A stretch of DNA of 64,000 bases, taken from assembly GCA_016213785.1 (NCBI GenBank), contig JACQZQ010000056.1, positions 62,001 through 126,000 on the forward strand, read 5' to 3'. Numbering within the stretch: position 1 is the stretch's first letter; every line of letters starts with the position of its first letter. Source of the stretch: Acidobacteriota bacterium. GTDB lineage: Bacteria; Acidobacteriota; Blastocatellia; Chloracidobacteriales; JADJPF01. Below the pieces are notes generated by a model. It was not told where the DNA came from and searched no databases. It was given only the letters and a program-made list of their open reading frames with translations. The position numbers and the translations under genes were made by a program. This document shows, piece by piece, positions 63,175 to 64,000 of this stretch.

Positions 63175-64000
63175 ATGAATCAATCTCTTAAAAACTATAA
63201 TAGTATTTTTTATAAAAGATCTGATGGAAACGGTTTTATGAAAAAATATGACTTAAAAGAAAATGTAGATCGTAGCTTATATTTAGAAGAATTATTAAAG
63301 TATAAAGAATTGCAGTTAAAAATACTTAATGATATGAACATAGCTGTAATTAATAGTTTATCAATAGAAGAAGTTATTGTTTTGACCATAAACCAACTTT
63401 ATGAATATTTTTCTAATTTTTATGTTCTATATTCAGTTATTAACGGAAATAAGTTAAAAGTAATTTATTCTCTCTCTCCAAGGGGGATGGCTTCTATAAA
63501 AGGGTTATCCCTTGATTTAACTACTCTACCAAGATATCTGACTGCTTTAAGTTCTAATGGGTTTGTCTTAATAAATGATTTATCTAGAAGCAGTTTACTA
63601 ATTAATTTACCTAGTAACTCTATGTTTCAAGGGGTTAAGGCCATTTTAGATGTTGCTACTGAGCCTATTAAAGGGTTGATAGGAGTTATTTCTTTTTATT
63701 CTTTAAGTGAAAGAGATTGGAATGAACAAGAGTTTAATTTATTAAGAAACATAGCTAATTCTCTAAAGGCAGCTATAAAAGGGCTTTATGCGCAAGAAGA
63801 GAAAAAAGTTTATAATATGGAAATGGAGAAGAATTTTTCTTCTTATTCAAGCATGGTTTGTATTGCTGGTAAAGATGGTTATTTTAAGCGTCTTAGCCCT
63901 GCGTTTGAAAAAGTTTTAGGCTATTCACTTTCTGAACTCTGTTCTATTCCATATATTGATTTTGTGCATCCAGATGATAGAGAAAACTCTCTAAGTGTAG
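63175..64000 (+). CDS. GAF and PAS sensor protein, 3' truncated
   Basis: The frame is open from 63175 to the end of the window (at least 275 residues); no stop is seen. Residues ~55-205 resemble a GAF domain (NSLSIEEVIVLTINQLYEYF, later VATEPIKGLIGVISFYSL and WNEQEFNLLRNIANSL). From ~225 a PAS domain begins (GYFKRLSPAFEKVLGYSLSEL, then FVHPDD). The output domain lies beyond the edge; a histidine kinase or GGDEF protein is likely. The start is uncertain: ATG 63175 lacks a ribosome site, and ATG 63238 has a weak one. Divergent from ssb. Confidence 0.75.
   Translation, partial: MNQSLKNYNSIFYKRSDGNGFMKKYDLKENVDRSLYLEELLKYKELQLKILNDMNIAVINSLSIEEVIVLTINQLYEYFSNFYVLYSVINGNKLKVIYSLSPRGMASIKGLSLDLTTLPRYLTALSSNGFVLINDLSRSSLLINLPSNSMFQGVKAILDVATEPIKGLIGVISFYSLSERDWNEQEFNLLRNIANSLKAAIKGLYAQEEKKVYNMEMEKNFSSYSSMVCIAGKDGYFKRLSPAFEKVLGYSLSELCSIPYIDFVHPDDRENSLSV

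Noticed and set aside
1-64000. tRNA, rRNA, CRISPR array, insertion sequence or prophage
   Set aside because: I looked for T-loop-like GTTCRA motifs, regularly spaced direct repeats, transposase or phage genes and terminal inverted repeats, and found none I could support.

Overview
The window is a 64 kb stretch of an AT-rich bacterial chromosome (about one-third G+C judged by eye). The best guess is a low-GC member of the Acidobacteriota, perhaps Blastocatellia-like. The reasons are a PadR-regulated giant permease of the acidobacterial duplicated orphan permease type, a TonB-dependent receptor with an N-terminal carboxypeptidase-like domain, DinB-family proteins, several large Ser/Thr kinases and a DUF4388 protein. 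The assignment is an inference from gene content. No plasmid, prophage, insertion sequence, CRISPR array, tRNA or rRNA was seen.

Layout. 1-5.5 kb: a 5'-truncated TPR protein and cysteine synthase, a small orphan gene, a two-gene ABC exporter, and a cytochrome P460-like protein. 5.5-10.6 kb: permease and PadR regulator with a clear promoter/operator, DinB protein, secreted orphan, GNAT. 10.6-18.1 kb: a solitary MreB-like actin, a 3D-domain protein, a Ser/Thr kinase with a four-fold repeated ectodomain, asparaginase and YvcK. 18.1-24.1 kb: ankyrin protein, a small protein resembling an HPt domain without its histidine, the TonB receptor and a V4R-like protein. 24.2-33 kb: a soluble histidine kinase with an orphan partner, mltG-ruvX, an S41 peptidase homologue lacking its catalytic lysine, a cNMP/DUF4388 protein and an acyl-CoA ligase. 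33-36.4 kb: a Tat-exported ferritin-like protein facing a degenerate double ferritin-like protein, then an RluA-type pseudouridine synthase. 36.4-43.3 kb: a sigma-54 region containing a structured promoter and leader for a 60-residue CxxC protein, a CrtI-like oxidoreductase, a GAF-AAA+ enhancer-binding protein, a hemerythrin-like protein and glutamine synthetase. 43.3-52 kb: an orphan, yfiH, acpS, a propeller/Ser-Thr-kinase fusion, a second membrane kinase, a YugP-like protease and a MazG-like protein. 52-64 kb: an NHL-repeat protein, membrane and DinB proteins, a GlxA-type AraC regulator, a SIMPL-like secreted protein, an alpha/beta hydrolase-RidA-AlkD-methyltransferase cluster, serS, a cupin, ssb and a 3'-truncated GAF/PAS sensor.

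The most coherent unit is at 38.9-42.7 kb. The enhancer-binding protein gene and glnA each carry a pair of CTAC-N6-GTAG-like palindromes placed exactly 30 bp apart, and glnA also has a consensus sigma-54 promoter (TGGCAC-N5-TTGCT). This suggests an autoregulated NifA/NtrC-like activator that controls glutamine synthetase, with a hemerythrin-like protein encoded in the same operon as a possible sensor. A second consensus sigma-54 promoter lies 130 bp before the small CxxC gene.

Other points worth attention are an NHL-protein mRNA in which a hairpin separates the only Shine-Dalgarno sequence from the start codon, a nearly leaderless ruvX, and a kinase with an unusually long activation segment. 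Several start codons were chosen from Shine-Dalgarno spacing rather than by taking the longest reading frame. Both window edges cut genes.
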